64,000 nt of DNA. Source: Nereocystis luetkeana (lineage: Eukaryota; Sar; Phaeophyceae; Laminariales; Laminariaceae). Every line of letters starts with the position of its first letter. The stretch's first letter is position 1. Location: contig JARUPZ010000034.1 in NCBI GenBank assembly GCA_031213475.1, positions 3,433,114 to 3,497,113 on the forward strand, read 5' to 3'. Under the pieces are notes generated by a model. It had not been told where the DNA came from. It was given only the letters and a program-made list of their open reading frames with translations, and did not search any database. This document shows, in pieces, positions 1 to 12,378 of the stretch. A program made the translations under genes and the position numbers.

Positions 1-1767
1 AGGCGGACACAACGCAGCACCACTCGTACTCGAATGTACGACGCAAAGCGTCCAACGTCCAACTTATTAGTTTTCAGGCCTTCAATGTGTCCGAGGTTTA
101 AGGATCGTTTAACTTCACATAATATAACTACATGGTTCCTTTATTTTCGGACATACTGGCATGATACACAACATGTCAACAAGATACACCAGCAGGTCTA
201 CGTCACAGGAGGCTTGGGTTGGAGTGGGATGTTCATGGCAGTTCGATGCAGCATCTCTGTCGCATACAAAAGAAGAACACACCTGTGTTCCCTGCTTTCG
301 CTCCGGGGTCCCTTGTTAAAGGCTGCGCTCTTCGGACAGCCTTGAGACAGCAGGCAGCAGAGCACGTGCTGTTTGGTTTTTAGGGATTTTAGGGGGAGTT
401 CCACCAAGTGTTGCAGGCATTGTGAGGGGAGGTGCCCATGCTCCCCAGCTTTTCCCTGGCAGCCCCATGGCAGTCCCACAGGCACCACTGCGACTGGCAG
501 GGCGCAGCGTGTAGCAGGCAAGGGTAAGGTGAGCTGCACCACTTCACCGAGCTGAGCAGCCTCCCTCGGTGTAAGTGATCCTCTAAGTAAGCGATTGGGT
601 TGCTTGCACAAAAGTTGCTACTTGCCATCCAAGGCGGAAAGATCGGGCGGGGCACCAACGCGAAAGATTCAGATTGCCACAATGTTTGAGGGCATCAACG
701 GTAAAAGACGCCGCTTTGTTCGGAAAAGTACGGAAAACGTTGGTATTATAATAACATGAATAGGCGGGCGCCAAATTTCCGGGCATAACGGTACCTGGTG
801 CGTACGAGTACGGTACCAGATAAATACAGCAGTGCGAGTACGCATACAGCAGACCTGTTCTGCTTGTCGTGGGGCGGCAAAGCCTGCGGCATCGGGTACG
901 ACCATACATGGCGCCTGGGCGCCTTCCTCCTCCGATGGCGCCCGACGACCCCGCGGGAAGGCCGCAGTGTGCCCGCCAAGGGTTCAAAATTCTAAACTTT
1001 TGACCTGGTGGGGTACGGAGTGGAAATTTAATTGATTTGTCACTGCCGCTGGGTCGCTACCTAGGAGAGCGCGCGGAAGCTACAGTAGGTCGGACTCGAT
1101 TGTTCACCGTCACAGGGCGAAAGTGCAGAGTCCGGAAATCGGAAGGCTCGGTATATCGCGCCATCGTTCTGGAACCTTAGCGCTTCCCTTCCCGGTTACT
1201 CCGCACCCACGAGCGGCTTCTCCTCCACGCCAGGTCCACCCTTATCCTTTGGTCGACGATATTTTCATTTTACATTTTACATTTTTCGTTTTTTTCCCAA
1301 ATTGCACAAGAAACAGGAAAGCTGGTCCAGGCCGGATTTCGTATGTGAGAATGGTTGCGTTCTACAGGAAATTCAGTATAATTACTCCCGATTTTCGTAC
1401 TATCCTGCGAGGTTCGTTCTCTTACTACTGTGGTTATCCAGGTATCATATGTAAGACAAAACGACCGAAAAGAAGGTAGAAAAGCGCCGGCAAAGCCACA
1501 ACGTACGTTACACGTTGTATTGACGTGCAGCCTATTATTGTGAAGGCGTTCCCTAAAGTGATAAGGAAATCCCAGCGGGCCCGCACTCGTAGGGATGTTG
1601 TGGATCATACCCATTGACTCAAGACAGACTTTGAGCATCCCCTCGACATTCGTACTGCCTGTCAGAAGCGTTTCGTCACGTATTCTATGTCTTCTGCCAA
1701 CCATCGTTTCCTGTCCACAGTATCTGCGTATCTGTATGGAACCCTATAACACTAGCCCCCTTTGAAA

Positions 1768-1985
1768 AAAGTTTTTTTGTTTTTTTTTTTGCGCCCCGGA
1801 GAGCGAGAGGAAATCCCTGCCCACACTTATTTCTCAAGTTTTCGTGCACCGGTTTGAACCCGGTTCGGTTCCTCCACCTTTGTCGGGCATGTTTTTGGCC
1901 CTCATCAAAGTGTGGTTTACTCCGAGGATGTAGGCACCTGAGTCTAGATATTATCTCTCCCGACTCAGGTACTGTGGGATTTCTT
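1768..1985 (-). mobile_element. SINE-like insertion present only in unit 1
   Basis: Unit 2 lacks this stretch: its sequence runs from ACTAGCCCACC directly into CTGAATAG near 15295. On the minus strand the insert contains GGGTTCAAACC, which resembles a pol III B box, and ends in an A-rich tail (a T run at 1775-1790 on the plus strand). Size and tail fit a SINE. A clear A box was not found, so the tRNA origin is uncertain. Confidence 0.5.
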
Positions 1986-2141
1986 GAATAAAGTATATCT
2001 GCGGATCACAGACCACACTACAGTCAAAGGATGGCAGGTGTTACCTACTGAGCTACCGGGGTAGGACGCAGATGAAATTCCTCCTACTTGCGTTGCTCAG
2101 TACCATATGTAGTTAACTGCAAGAGTATCCCACCGCCTCAC

Positions 2142-2149
2142 TATATATA
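2142..2149 (+). promoter_or_regulatory. TATA-like box of the orphan gene, unit 1
   Basis: TATATATA lies about 75 bp upstream of the ATG of the unit 1 orphan-gene copy. The aligned place in unit 2 reads TATACATA at 15443. This is a plausible core promoter but nothing else confirms it. Confidence 0.4.
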
Positions 2150-2223
2150 CATGGTCCTCGTCGTCACCACCACTGTCGCCACCGCCATCGCCTCCGCCGC
2201 TACCAGCAGGAAGCAACGGCATC

Positions 2224-4939
2224 ATGACCAGCAGCGACAGCATGGCCAGCAGTGACCGTGTACACCATCGATTAGGTCGACCCTAGCGTCGAAAGCATGG
2301 GTTCGGTGGTGCCATCCGTAGGAGCAGACTGCGACGTACTGTACTTTCACGGCCCCGACCCTGTCGGCAGAACAAAGCTGGCCATGTTTAACGTCCTTCA
2401 CGTGGCCCTCGCACGCGCGTCCTCTTGGGTTTACCTTTCCGATGGCGCTGAGAACGAAGAGCAGCACAGGGTCCTGTCGGCTATCCGCAACTCCCGAGTC
2501 GACTACGAGCCGCAGCACGAGATAGGCGCGGAGGCGTTTGGGCAGAGGAAGAACAATTTGGACAGCCGACTCAAGGACCAGTTCGAGATTCGGCGGTACA
2601 TCTCTCGACAATACGACCCTGCGGAGAACGTTGCATGGTTTGTGAAGAAGATGGGAGTGGTGGTGGCGGCCAACCGTGACGTTGCTAAGCTCCAGCGGCG
2701 GTTGCAGGTCGCGGGAGAGCTCTTCCTTACTGCCCAGGAGAAGGAGGGAAAGGGGGAGAGGGAGGGGGAGCATTCGGAAACGATGACCAAGATCGACGAA
2801 GTTCTACACGCTCACCTCACAAAAACCCTATTGGCCACGCGGAATGCCGTACTTGTAAGGTTCATGGGGCTTAACTCTCTGGTTTTGATGGCGGTAGCGA
2901 GGCGTGTCGCCATTGAGGGTGGTAACACGGCCGGCGGAAGCGACGCCGACGGTACCAGGCGCAGGGGCATGCGGGTGAGACTGTTTGCCGCCGAGGCTTG
3001 TGTCGCGAGGCACCAGTATGAGGGCGGAGCGTTGCGGAAGGTCATGGCAGAGCGCGACGAGACCCGGGGGGCGGCTATGGAGGCAAAACAGGCGCTGGTG
3101 GATTTGGTGAAAGGGCGCCAGAAACGAGCCAAGCAGCACGTCGAGCTCGCGAATATTTTGGGCACGCAGAGGCTGGAACGGCAGGAAATAAAAAAAAAAG
3201 CAAAAATCACACGGCTATGGTGGATGAGGCGAAAAATAACGCTGATTACAACTTAGAGGCGACGGAGCGTCACGAGGAGAAACTGAAACTGTTTCGCCAG
3301 CGGGTCGAACAGAGGCAAAGGGGTTTCCGGACCGATCATGAAGAGATGGATTTGCGGGCCAGGACGATCTGGGCCAGCCCCAGTAAAAGGCCGGCGGTGG
3401 CGGATCTAGAAGATGAGAAAATAAAGCTGCATGCGAATCTGAAAAGGCTGATAGATTCCACGAGGGAAGCGGAGGCTCGAATCGTGATTCTGTCGGACCA
3501 GCGGCAGTGCCAGCGACGCGGTTCTCAACATTCAAAAGAGGAGGGCGCTTCGACCGAGGAACGTCCCAACCGGCCGCCCCGGGGGCAACAGCAGCAGCAC
3601 CCCGCGCCCGAAAACAACGGCCCGGCAGAAAGGGGTCGCAGGGGAGGCATAGGAAGGAGGGGTGGTCGGGGGCCTTCGGTGGGGAATACCGGACTTCCGT
3701 CTGTCGCGGCGAGCACGCAGTCGTCTCGTGACACGCTTCCCGCAGTCGAACGGGGGGTAGCAATCAGCGGTGATGTTGCGCGCGGAGTCGGAGCAGGCGT
3801 TACCGGGGAGGCCGCGCCGGGCTCTATCCTTGGGCAAGCATCGTCACGTGGCTTCCTTCGTCGAAGCGGAGCCAAAGGTACCGGTCTCCGGAAACGTTGT
3901 TGACCACCAGGAGAAGCCAATCGTGGGAGAAAGCGGGCGGTCTGTTTCGACGCACGCACGCATTCAGCAGTCCTCCGCTCCTCCCGAAGACCTCACCCTT
4001 TTGTGCCGCCGCCTTGTTCGTGAGCCGGAGGAGTCTTCATACTTCGTGGGGGGGAATACTCGTGGCGTCCGCCGTGGTGGAAACGCGCCCGCGACTTCTT
4101 CGTCGACCCCTGTCGCGCGGCCGCCTGTTGCACAATCGTCTGTTGCGCAGCTGCCTGCCGCTGCTGCTGGCGTGCAACCTTCTAGCACGCCCCCCGGCTT
4201 AATGTACATAGTGGTGCCCGCCGGTGGTGTTTCTCACGGTAACCTCGCGGCTGACAGCGCGGCGGCGGCGGTTAATTCCCCAATCGCCACTCGCGAGCCG
4301 GATTTACGCGCACCGTCGAGTCTCAACAGCGTGGTCGTAGCTCGCGGGGCTCAGGCCGGACAAGCGGTGGGGGTGGCAGGAGTGGCGTTGAGAATCCGGT
4401 GTGGTGCTGACGCCTTATCTAGCCGGGTTATACTTGGTGGTGGTGGTGGTGGTGGTGGTGGTGGTGGTGGGGGTGGTGGTGGTGGTAATGGTGGTGGTGG
4501 TGGTGATGGTGGTGGTGGTGATGGTAGCGGTGGCGGTGGTGGTGGTGGTGGTGGTGGCGATGGAGGAGGTGCTGGTGGTGATGGTGATGCTGCTGGGGGT
4601 CATAGTGCTGCCGGTCGCTTTGAGTACATGGTGGCGCCCGCCGGTCGTGTTTCTCAACGTAACTTCGCGGCTGACAGTGCGGCGGTGGCGGCGGCGGCTG
4701 GTGGTGGTGATGACGATGATGGGCTACCCCGTACGCTGGAGGCCTTGCTGACACGCTGCGACTGTGCGCACCGCCTTGAGCGTTTGGAGAATGCGGGGGT
4801 AACCACGCGGTCAGCCAAGAGATTGACAAACGACCACCTGATACAATTAGGCGTGGAGGAGGGGGTGAGTCATGTAAACCCTTTCGGAGGCCCATGTATA
4901 ACGATAAAAGACATGCCACGGCAGGAGGCGTACCTGTAG
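2224..4939 (+). pseudogene. Frame-broken paralog of the 773-aa orphan protein
   Basis: Colinear with the intact gene at 15509-17830 at high identity, but the reading frame is split. The aligned ATG region at 2224-2290 runs into a stop, so the first long frame opens at 2297 (MGSVVPSVGADC). A frame change falls in an A-rich stretch near 3190-3215, and another between about 3770 and 3900 moves the C-terminal part into the frame ending at 4939. A GGT microsatellite at 4430-4610 adds a polyglycine run absent from unit 2. The C-terminal SAM-like segment has also changed (it ends PRQEAYL, not FHRLLA). This is most likely a pseudogene. Short splice-outs at the frame changes cannot be excluded without RNA data. 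Confidence 0.75.
4430..4610 (+). repeat. GGT/GGN microsatellite inside the pseudogene
   Basis: About 180 bp of imperfect GGT repeats, read as polyglycine with scattered Asp, Asn and Ala in the frame used here. It is an expansion of a short GGTGAT run in unit 2 (near 17580). On the other strand it gives a spurious polyhistidine frame. Confidence 0.9.
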
Positions 4940-5016
4940 TTTCACAGGTTACTCGTACGTATGAGGAGCAATTTCCCTCGCACAAAAGCCGAAATGTTCA
5001 GATAACTTGTTCGCGT

Positions 5017-6825
5017 TGCTGGACCTATCGCGAAACAAACACTCAGTCCCTCAGTTGGGTAGCCCCCCGCCGTTCAGGAAATATCATTTTGGGCGCAAAA
5101 GTGTCCTCTTTTGCCGCACTGTACTGCACTGTAGAGGCATGGCTCATAGAACAAAAGAGAGGTGCGGTATTGTCACAAGGTAAGCGTGCACCATACGATA
5201 CCGCATCATATGAATGACAAGATAAGGCACCCGCTGGGATGATATTTCGGAGTCTACTTTCTCCCAAACATAAGGGGGGGGGGCACACATAACGGGATGG
5301 TGGCTTTGAAAACGTCTCGTCGAGATAACTCCATAGACGCGTGTGCGTCGCTCGGCGTGTTATTTATACTCTCCTCGGCTGTCGAGAAAACCAGCTTCGA
5401 AAATTCGTCCGAGAGGCGTGTGTTATCTCGCGCGTTACACAAATCGTGATCCTTGCGCTGCGCGCGTGTTGTCCACATCCCCTCGAATTTGGAGTCCGAC
5501 ACTAGAAGTACCAGCGAGCCGTGCTACAGTAGGAGTTTCACTTGAAAAGAGTATAGCCCGAACATTTTCCACTGACCTGGGGGGGGGGAGTTCCTCAACT
5601 GAGGTGATTTTCCCAATGTATTTGGGAGCGATGTGTATTGTATGTTATTAGTTGCAAACCCACTTGATTGTAAATCGGGATTAGCTCACATTATTTCTCC
5701 TAGGTCGGTTGTTGGGTGGGGTGTAGAGCTCTTCACGCGAAGAGTCTCAGCAGAATAAGGTACTCTACCCCTAGATGGCAAACCCTGCCGTAGTACGCAC
5801 CCAACCCCTGACCTAGCAGCGCGCGTTGGTTCGTGTGGCCGATGCTGCGATAGTCCTTTTGCCAGGGTTGTTCACGGGTCGGGTCTACCACGCAGGTCAG
5901 GTTGGACCGTGTCGGTTCGGGAAAGGGTGACCCAACCCGACCCGACCCAGCACGTGACATTTCAAGCACTTCCTGAACCGTGAATAGCCCTGCCGTTTAC
6001 TCGACAGTGTGTATTTCTGAGGTTCGAAACGCGTTAATCGGGAATGGTAGTTACACGTAGCCTGTAATTTCCGGGTAAGGCGTGTCAGAGGTAGATAACA
6101 CGAACGCATCCCGCGTTTTGTTGGTGTATTCCCTGCTGATAACAAGTAACGCCTACATATCCATTGGAGACTTCTGATTTGTTTCAATTTACCCTGGGGG
6201 GTTGTTTATCTTCACCCCCCCGGGCACGATTCACAATTACGAAGCAGGCTTTTGTGGTATATATAGCTGCCTGTAGATGACACGAAAATACGGATGTCGC
6301 CGATAACCGGTACGTAGCATGGTCAACCACGGGTGATTGCCATCCCTGATACGTGGTAGTAACGTACGGCCTGGTATTCGTAGCTTACGCTATTGGGACT
6401 AAATCGTTTCTTTCATGTTAAGTCGACGCATGAGCGAAAACGCTCACACCTCGGACACAACATGATCTACATACAGTAGTAGATCTCTACTTCGTCACCT
6501 GCCGTTGTGAGGTGTCGTGCAGGATCTGTGTACAGTATCCAACCCAGAAAACATGTCCTCAATTATGCAGGTTACACGGCTTCCACCCGGCAACATGAGC
6601 TAGATCATACAGATCATACAGCCCAGGAATGTATCTACTCTAAAGGATCTGGATCATCAAGCGATAGTCGATGACCTGTCCGAGATGTGAAACATTTGCA
6701 CTTCGTAAGGGCGTGTTAACCGGGTATGTTGGTTATACCCGGGTAGATGTCCGGGGGCGTTTATAGTATAGAGTTTCTTACATATACCCCCCCCCCTAGT
6801 AGTGCCCCCCCCTATTGTATATAGG
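5017..6825. other. Decayed duplicated DNA, no gene seen
   Basis: The first part aligns weakly with 17.9-18.25 kb of unit 2. Downstream are short AGATC-type motifs (6460-6670) related to the minisatellite at 51.8 kb, and G/C homopolymers. No credible coding region was found. Confidence 0.6.
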
Positions 6826-7325
6826 TTGGGTTGGTGTCGGTTAGCAACGACACTGTAAAACATGCCGCTCACTACGTGAGCTAGACAACCAGGGTAACGT
6901 TTTTTTATTTTGGCGGTCGCCCACAGCTGGTGGTCGAGTTAGATCAATTGTGCGAGGTAAAAAATCTTTACTCCGCACAAGGGAATTGATCGTATCACGT
7001 AGTGTTCAAGGTAAGGCACCCAAGAGGCTGTTACATAGTACTCCCATTGCTGTCTCTGGAACTGGCCATACCGGAAATTAAATTAACTCATTGAAGCTGT
7101 CATCCATAAGCAAGTCCGCCTTACAAGCGGTTCTTAGTAGGATGCAGCTCACCCTTCCTCACGGCGCTTCGCGCTTGGTGCATGCAATGTTTGCCTGGTC
7201 GGTGAAAACCCGACATGCTCCGTCCCGGCATTGTAGGGATGCGAGGGTCTATATGGTCATACGACTACGGCCATGTATGAGATCGAGTACATCTCTCCCA
7301 TCGAGCACACCCGCCCCTAGTGGGA
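6826..7325. repeat. Dispersed repeat R1, copy a
   Basis: About 500-bp dispersed repeat. It shares CAACGACACTGTAAAACATG, CTTTACTCCGCACA, TTGCTGTCTCTGGAA, TTCTTAGTAGGATGCAGCTC and CGACTACGGCCATG with the copies at 34045, 36415 and 46320, and in reverse at 25840. On the opposite strand TGGCCGTAGTCG and GTCGGGTTTTCACCGAC look loosely like a tRNA A box and T arm, so R1 may be an old SINE. That origin is a guess. Confidence 0.75.
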
Positions 7326-7933
7326 CCTCGTCAGCTCTTGATTGCCGACAAGGAAAGGATTTTTTCAGGATCGATCCTCGAGTTATTTTACTCCGATTTG
7401 GCAATATAGATGTTTCAGGATTGATCGTAAAGTTCCTCCTCTTACGTAGACATTTTACGATGTTTATTTGAGAACCCGCTCCTTCTGCGCACATCATCAC
7501 GAGAAGACCCGGCACAGTTTTTCCCTTCATTGCGGGCTCTTGGCGTTTCACAAGTTGCCCATTGCACCAAGCCGCGAGCGTCCTCTGGCTTAAGTTTTGC
7601 TGTCTCTGCTTCTTTGAGCGAGCGCAGCGTGCGGCGTTCAGCCGTCCACGGAACTCAGCCTTGTATAGCCTACTAACCACACTCTGAACTCTGAGTCCTT
7701 TTATTTTCAAATTTACCTTTGGGGCTCTCGATATAGCGACAAACACAATGATATTCGCCTTTTCGTGAGCGCCTCGCAGTACACGGGTAGGATCACGCTG
7801 CGAGCGTGCTGCACGACTCCTCGCATCGCAACTCCGGACATCGATTGGTATCACCCCCCGATCACGCAGTCTGCGTTACTCGTAATCATCTAATACTACG
7901 TATCGATAATTTTTCTCTCTGGAGTCCCCGAAA

Positions 7934-8045
7934 ATTATTTCGGGGGACCATATTAAATAGAACCTACGGTACACACAAAAACCTACATATTTCGCTATTT
8001 TTACGAACAATATTTGGCCCTATTTACTATGGTCCTCCGTAATAG
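7934..8045. mobile_element. MITE family M2, copy 1
   Basis: Palindromic element of about 110 bp with ends reading TTACGGGGGACCATA and TATGGTCCTCCGTAAT. It matches the other M2 copies listed here (12175, 19267, 19470, 19952, 25262, 31948, 43888, 44267). TA at the edges suggests a TA target. There is no coding capacity. Confidence 0.85.
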
Positions 8046-8469
8046 TCTTGAAAAAGTAAATAGGATACACCGTGTCTCACAAAGGAACTTGAGCCTGGCC
8101 CGAAACACCATTTTCTCATTTTTTCGACACTCTCGGTGCAACATATATTCACTCGTCAGCCCCCCTGTCGTAGTGCCGAAACGTCCTGTTTGTTTTAGAG
8201 AGCGAAGCTACAAAAAATGTGCTCCTTTGTCAACACCCTTACCCCACCTCGCTGCCACCGACTGGCTCCTCAACTTCCCCATCTACCCCCCCCCCTCCCG
8301 CCCCCCCTCCCTTCCCGTCTCCTGAAAGCATGACCGCCGCAGGATATTATTTTCCATGCGCACGATTGGAGGAGCAAAAGAGTGCTTGATCTGCTTCGAC
8401 AATACTATAGATGTGAGAGAGCGAAGAACGTCTTGGAATGACGATACGGACTCGAGAAGTGTTTGATAT

Positions 8470-9185
8470 CGCATCGAAAGTTTCGATACATCGCAATATC
8501 GAACTTCCGAAATATGGTGTAATACGCACAGTTGCAGCAGTAGTGTCGATTTTGTCGTGATGAGATTCCGATGTATCGTCGTTGTGAGCCTTCGATATTA
8601 CATCGCGTAGTCGAGCTTGTTTTGCCTTCTATATATCCTCCGGTATCCCAGTGTATTAACCATGCTGATATTTTTGACGAAACGTCGAATATCAAATTTC
8701 GACTTCGAAACGGTTTTTTTTTGGGTTATCGATATCGACGGATACATCTAAACGAGGGTTTTCAAGAAGACAAAGTGGAATAGAAAAGACTCAGGGTGAT
8801 AGACGAGAGACCACTGCGGTGTTATCAAGATATTCGGTCTACAGTATGTTGGACTGGAACATGTACGATACATTGTCGGAGGGCAATACCAATGATAATA
8901 TATCGAATATCGAGTTCGGATGGACCAGCATTTGGTTGTCGATGTCGACGTACCAGGTATATATTAAATATCGAATATCGCAATCGCGATCGCATCGATT
9001 CGTGTTTTGGTTATCGATATCGATACGTATATCAACTATCGAATATCGAAATCGCATCGCTTATTTCTTTGGCCATCGATATCGATGCGTATCGACTATA
9101 GAAATTGCGTCGAATATTTGTTTTGTCATCGGTATCGATGGGTATATCGAATGTCGAAGTCGCGTGATTAGTTTTTTGGTTCTCG
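8470..9185. repeat. TATCGATATCGAT-rich minisatellite, unit 1
   Basis: Degenerate tandem units of roughly 55-65 bp built on TATCGATATCGAT plus a segment like TCGAATATCGAAATCGCATC and a T-rich linker. It matches the array at 20390-21180 of unit 2 and precedes the RING exons in both. Every unit can fold on itself. The short reading frames across it are composition effects. Confidence 0.75.
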
Positions 9186-9698
9186 ACATGATATCCAAGT
9201 CGATGGTCGCTCGATACCCAATAATGTACTCGATGGCTACATACGCGCTGAATGTTACGCTTCAACAGATTATCTGCATGTAACGTATGTGTCAAATGCA
9301 CCTCATTGGCTCAGGTTGCACCACATATAGTTGTGCAACATATCTACAAAACTCAACCACTTGATCGGTCGGACCCACAGCTGACGTATTTGAAATATTT
9401 TACAACAATGTGTATGTATGATATCTTCTGTATACGAGTACAGTTCTCAGGTTGGTAATGACCCCTCCGCCCCCCTCCCTTTCCCTCCCCTCCCCTCCCC
9501 TCCCCTCCGTCACCCCCCCCCCCCCCCCCCCCCTCCCACCTCTCTCCTCCACTCCATCGCCAGACAATGTTTTTTCCTTGCGGACACACGGCGTTTTGCG
9601 CTGAGTGCAACACACCCGCCTGGCTCGCGTTATTCAAAAACGTATGCTGTCTCTGCAAGACGGAGATTCGAGAGTGTCGCTTCCTGCCCCGCTCTTGA
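9186..9698 (+). pseudogene. Decayed RING-finger terminal exons, unit 1
   Basis: Counterpart of the RING exon pair at 21187-21602. The second exon-like segment (9564-9698) follows a long pyrimidine tract ending CAG and reads MFFPCGHTAFCAEC, then VCCLCKTEIREC, then LPRS and a stop, so the later zinc ligands remain. The upstream segment (about 9186-9279) shows decay: the acceptor AG is lost (TTTTTTGGTTC), the first Cys of the opening C-x2-C pair reads Arg (RAEC where unit 2 has CVRC), and the donor is GTAACG rather than GTAAGT. It is probably a non-functional duplicate. Confidence 0.6.
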
Positions 9699-9746
9699 AT
9701 CGAAACACGCCTTTTTTGCTTTTGCATATAGCCCCCCCCCCCCCCC

Positions 9747-9805
9747 TCATACGACTACGGCCATGCACGAGATCGAGTACATCTCTCCTATCGAGTACAC
9801 CCCTC
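9747..9805. repeat. Solitary end fragment of repeat R1
   Basis: ACGACTACGGCCATGCACGA plus the flanking GAGATCGAGTACATC, set between C-rich runs. Unit 2 lacks it at the aligned place near 21635, so it arrived after the duplication or was lost from unit 2. A similar solitary piece lies at 36350-36400. Confidence 0.6.
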
Positions 9806-9814
9806 CCCCCTCCC

Positions 9815-10730
9815 AATCGGTCCCATCACCCAAACAACGGCCTGTGTTATGATGTCGCTGGAAACACGAACGAAGCAGGGGGTGGAGCGGGGGGTGAGGG
9901 GTGGGACCGAGAAAGAGGCGAGGCAGGAAGGTAGGCAGCGGGCGGGGGGGGGATGGGGGTGAGGAGCGGGAGGAAATATAATGTATGTGGGAGAGAGGAT
10001 GCATGTGGATGGATTGATAGATGACTCATGTTTTGATTTATATCGATGTGCGGATTGTAGCCCTGGCCTCCCCATCGCCATATTGCCCACGCAACACAGC
10101 CTTTGTTGATATCGCTGGAAACCCGAAGAAAGCGGAGTGGAGCGGAGGGTGGGTAGGGGATCGGGGGTAGGGCAGCGGCGAGGCAAGGGCAAGGCAGAGG
10201 GGAGGGTGAGGGGGGTGGATGGATTGGTAGATGGTGGGTTGATAGATGCCGACGTACGGATTGTAGCCCTGGCCTCCCCGTCGCCCGACTGCCCAAACAG
10301 CGGCTTGTGTTGGTGTCGCTGGAAACCCGCAGGAAGCGGAGTGGAGCGGGGGGTGAGGGGCGGGGATTGGGTAGGGGCGAGGCGAGGGCGAGGGAGGGGG
10401 GGGAGAAGAATGTATGTGGACAAATCGATGGATAATGGTGTTTTGCTTCGCATCGATGTACGGATGATAGCCCTGGTATCGTCGTTGCCTTACTGCCCAT
10501 ACAACAGCCTGCGCTGGTGTCGCTAGAAACCCGATTGAAGCGAAGTGGAGCGGAAGGGGATGGGGGGCGGGTTCAGGGCAGGGGCGAAGCAAGGGCAATC
10601 AAGGGGGAGGGGGGGGGTGTATGTGGACGAATGGATGGGTGGATGGTGTGTTGATTTGTATCGATGTACGGATGGTAGCCCAGGCATCCCCGTCACGTGG
10701 GGGGAGCGGGTACCACAGGAACAAACTGGG
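9815..10730. repeat. ~205-bp satellite, unit 1
   Basis: About four to five tandem units with a period near 205 bp. Each carries CGGATTGTAGCCCTGG, TGTCGCTGGAAACCCG and GGAGTGGAGCGG. It begins just downstream of the RING terminal exon, as in unit 2. The proline-rich minus-strand frames across it come from its C-rich composition and are not genes. Confidence 0.85.
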
Positions 10731-10739
10731 TAATGATAA

Positions 10740-11290
10740 ATGCATCTAATAACCACCTCACTTGACAGGTGGGACGGCGGAGCGGGTCGGGGCGCAACCC
10801 CGCCCCGTGCCCCGTCCCGCTGGCAAACCCCACATGCGTGTCAAGGATGACCTCTCGGACTCGGTAGCTTACCGAAGTGATGGAACCACCAAGAAGCAGA
10901 ATGGGTCGGCCGGTCACTTGTGTCGCTACAGCAGTAGCAGTAAGTTGTATTAATAGTACTTATTCTATTCCCCAGTACCGACACCTGCAGCACACTATGT
11001 GCGAGTACATACTCCACACACCGCAGTACAGTCTAACGATGGATTGCGAAGGCAATACCAGTGGGTATCATCTACGCCTCTTATACCACAGATTGTAGTG
11101 TGAAACTCGGAGAGGTGTCACGGGGACCAGCGTGCACAGAGCAACCCCTCTGACTAAATGCAGTGCACAACTTCGAAATCATCTGGTCTACTGCAAGTAT
11201 CAGGCACTCTTGCCTCATTGACCAGCCCCCATGTAGCACTCTGCTAGTATAACATCTAGTATATATATCGGGGGGGGGGGGTGATACCCT
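10740..11290. other. No gene seen
   Basis: Unique-looking sequence with several ACAGCAGTA and TATTAATA micro-motifs and a G run at 11272-11281. No coding support was found. Confidence 0.5.
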
Positions 11291-11296
11291 CGTATC

Positions 11297-11630
11297 CCGG
11301 CGCCCCCGGTGGCTTGGTAGGTGGTCCGCGTGCCTATCAAGATCAATTTCGTGGGTTCAAGTCCCACCGAGTGCATGCTCGGGGCTTTTTCTTGCGTAAG
11401 AAAATTGATAAGCGGAAAGCGCGAGAGCGTGAATTAGCTACATTCGATGAGAATCGACGAGCAGTGGGAACGCTGAACCCTATGCGCGACAAGAAATAAA
11501 GGCACGTACCGGGGGGGAGAAGGGTAGACACCTGTGACCACGGCTTGCCCAGAAGTTTGTTGAGGGTAAAACCTCCTACGAGTATAAGCTGGAAAGTAAA
11601 AGTGATGAGTAAAAAAACAAAAACAAAAAA
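11297..11630 (+). mobile_element. tRNA-derived SINE (family S-B), longer copy
   Basis: The head has a pol III A-box-like GGTGGCTTGGTAGGTGG (near 11308) and a B box in a perfect five-pair T arm, GTGGGTTCAAGTCCCAC (11351-11367). The first and last seven bases of the tRNA-like head do not pair, so it is not a working tRNA. A body of about 230 bp ends in an A-rich tail (11611-11630). The copy at 14671 shares the body and B box. Confidence 0.7.
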
Positions 11631-11639
11631 TCTCCCCCT

Positions 11640-12170
11640 TTCTAAGGGCCCAAAATGAAAACCTCATATCCCCCCCGCGCCCCCGCTGTCCGGCGGCCTC
11701 GTTTTTTTTTTGCGAAAGAGGTCTTGATGACGTGCCGGATTTGTTTTTCGTGTACCCTCGAGTACGTCGGGATTTGTTTTTCGGGGAAAAAAGCAAAAAA
11801 GCAGGTACATCTGTTGTGTTTGAGCCAAAAACAGGTACATACTGAAACCAAGCAAATAAACAACACACGCCTCACGCCGTGTTTCTGGCTATCTATGAGA
11901 AATCACAAGCATGTATTTTTTCGCGTCCGGACAGAGAGCGTGCGACCTCCACACTCTGAATAAAGTACGCACACACGGCAGTAGATGGCGTACAATGTGA
12001 TGTTGATGTGAATGCTTTGATTGTTTTTGTGGTTACACTCACTCGTGCTGCGTAGTAGCCGCATCGTTATCGTACGAACAGAACTACCAGGTACAGCAGT
12101 AACATCGGGCTAAGCTCGAGGTTGAACTGCTCTCTATCCATACCATTTCAGCATGCAGCAGTACTTGACC
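11640..12170. other. No gene seen
   Basis: AT-leaning spacer with repeated GGGATTTGTTTTTCG-like phrases. The frames across it show no recognisable domain. Confidence 0.5.
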
Positions 12171-12174
12171 CTTC

Positions 12175-12284
12175 TATTACAGGGGACCGTAGTAAATAGG
12201 ACCAAACATTGTTAGTAAAAATAGGTGAATATAGAGGTTTTTGTGTGTACCGTAGGTCCTATTTAATATTTTCCCCCGTAATAG
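12175..12284. mobile_element. MITE family M2, copy 2
   Basis: Ends are TATTACAGGGGACCGTAG and TTTTCCCCCGTAATA, with the family core GTTAGTAAAAATAGGTGAAT and TTTTTGTGTGTACCGTAGG between. Confidence 0.85.
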
Positions 12285-12358
12285 TACTGCAGTCCCGTTT
12301 ATTTGGGGACAAACTGCTTCGAGTTCGAATGGTTTCTCCCCAAAACGGGACTGTAGTG
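12285..12358. mobile_element. MITE family M1, partial copy 1
   Basis: Inverted halves ACTGCAGTCCCGTTTATTTG and CCCCAAAACGGGACTGTAG. It abuts the M2 copy on its left and lacks the outer CCCTTTTAGG ends. Confidence 0.75.
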
Positions 12359-12378
12359 TGCCCTACAAGAGTTAAATG

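Larger units (their letters stand above)
1..10730. repeat. Segmental duplication, unit 1
   Basis: This block is colinear with 13385-22560. Matching landmarks in the same order are the opening CAACGCAGCACCACTCGTAC, the orphan gene (2224-4939), the CAACCCCTGACC stretch near 5800, the pyrimidine tract near 8280, the TATCGAT array, the RING terminal exon and the ~200-bp satellite. The 5.9-8.1 kb part has no counterpart in unit 2 and holds younger repeats. The left edge of the unit lies outside the window or at base 1. Its genes are decayed relative to unit 2. Confidence 0.85.

Noticed and set aside
8283-8330. Long C runs here and near 18680 as coding or regulatory elements
   Set aside because: They sit at aligned places in both duplicated units but vary freely in length; simple homopolymers explain them.
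9788-10598. Three Pro-rich minus frames of 186-221 codons
   Set aside because: They lie over the ~205-bp satellite and repeat its units; the frames exist because the array is C-rich on that strand.
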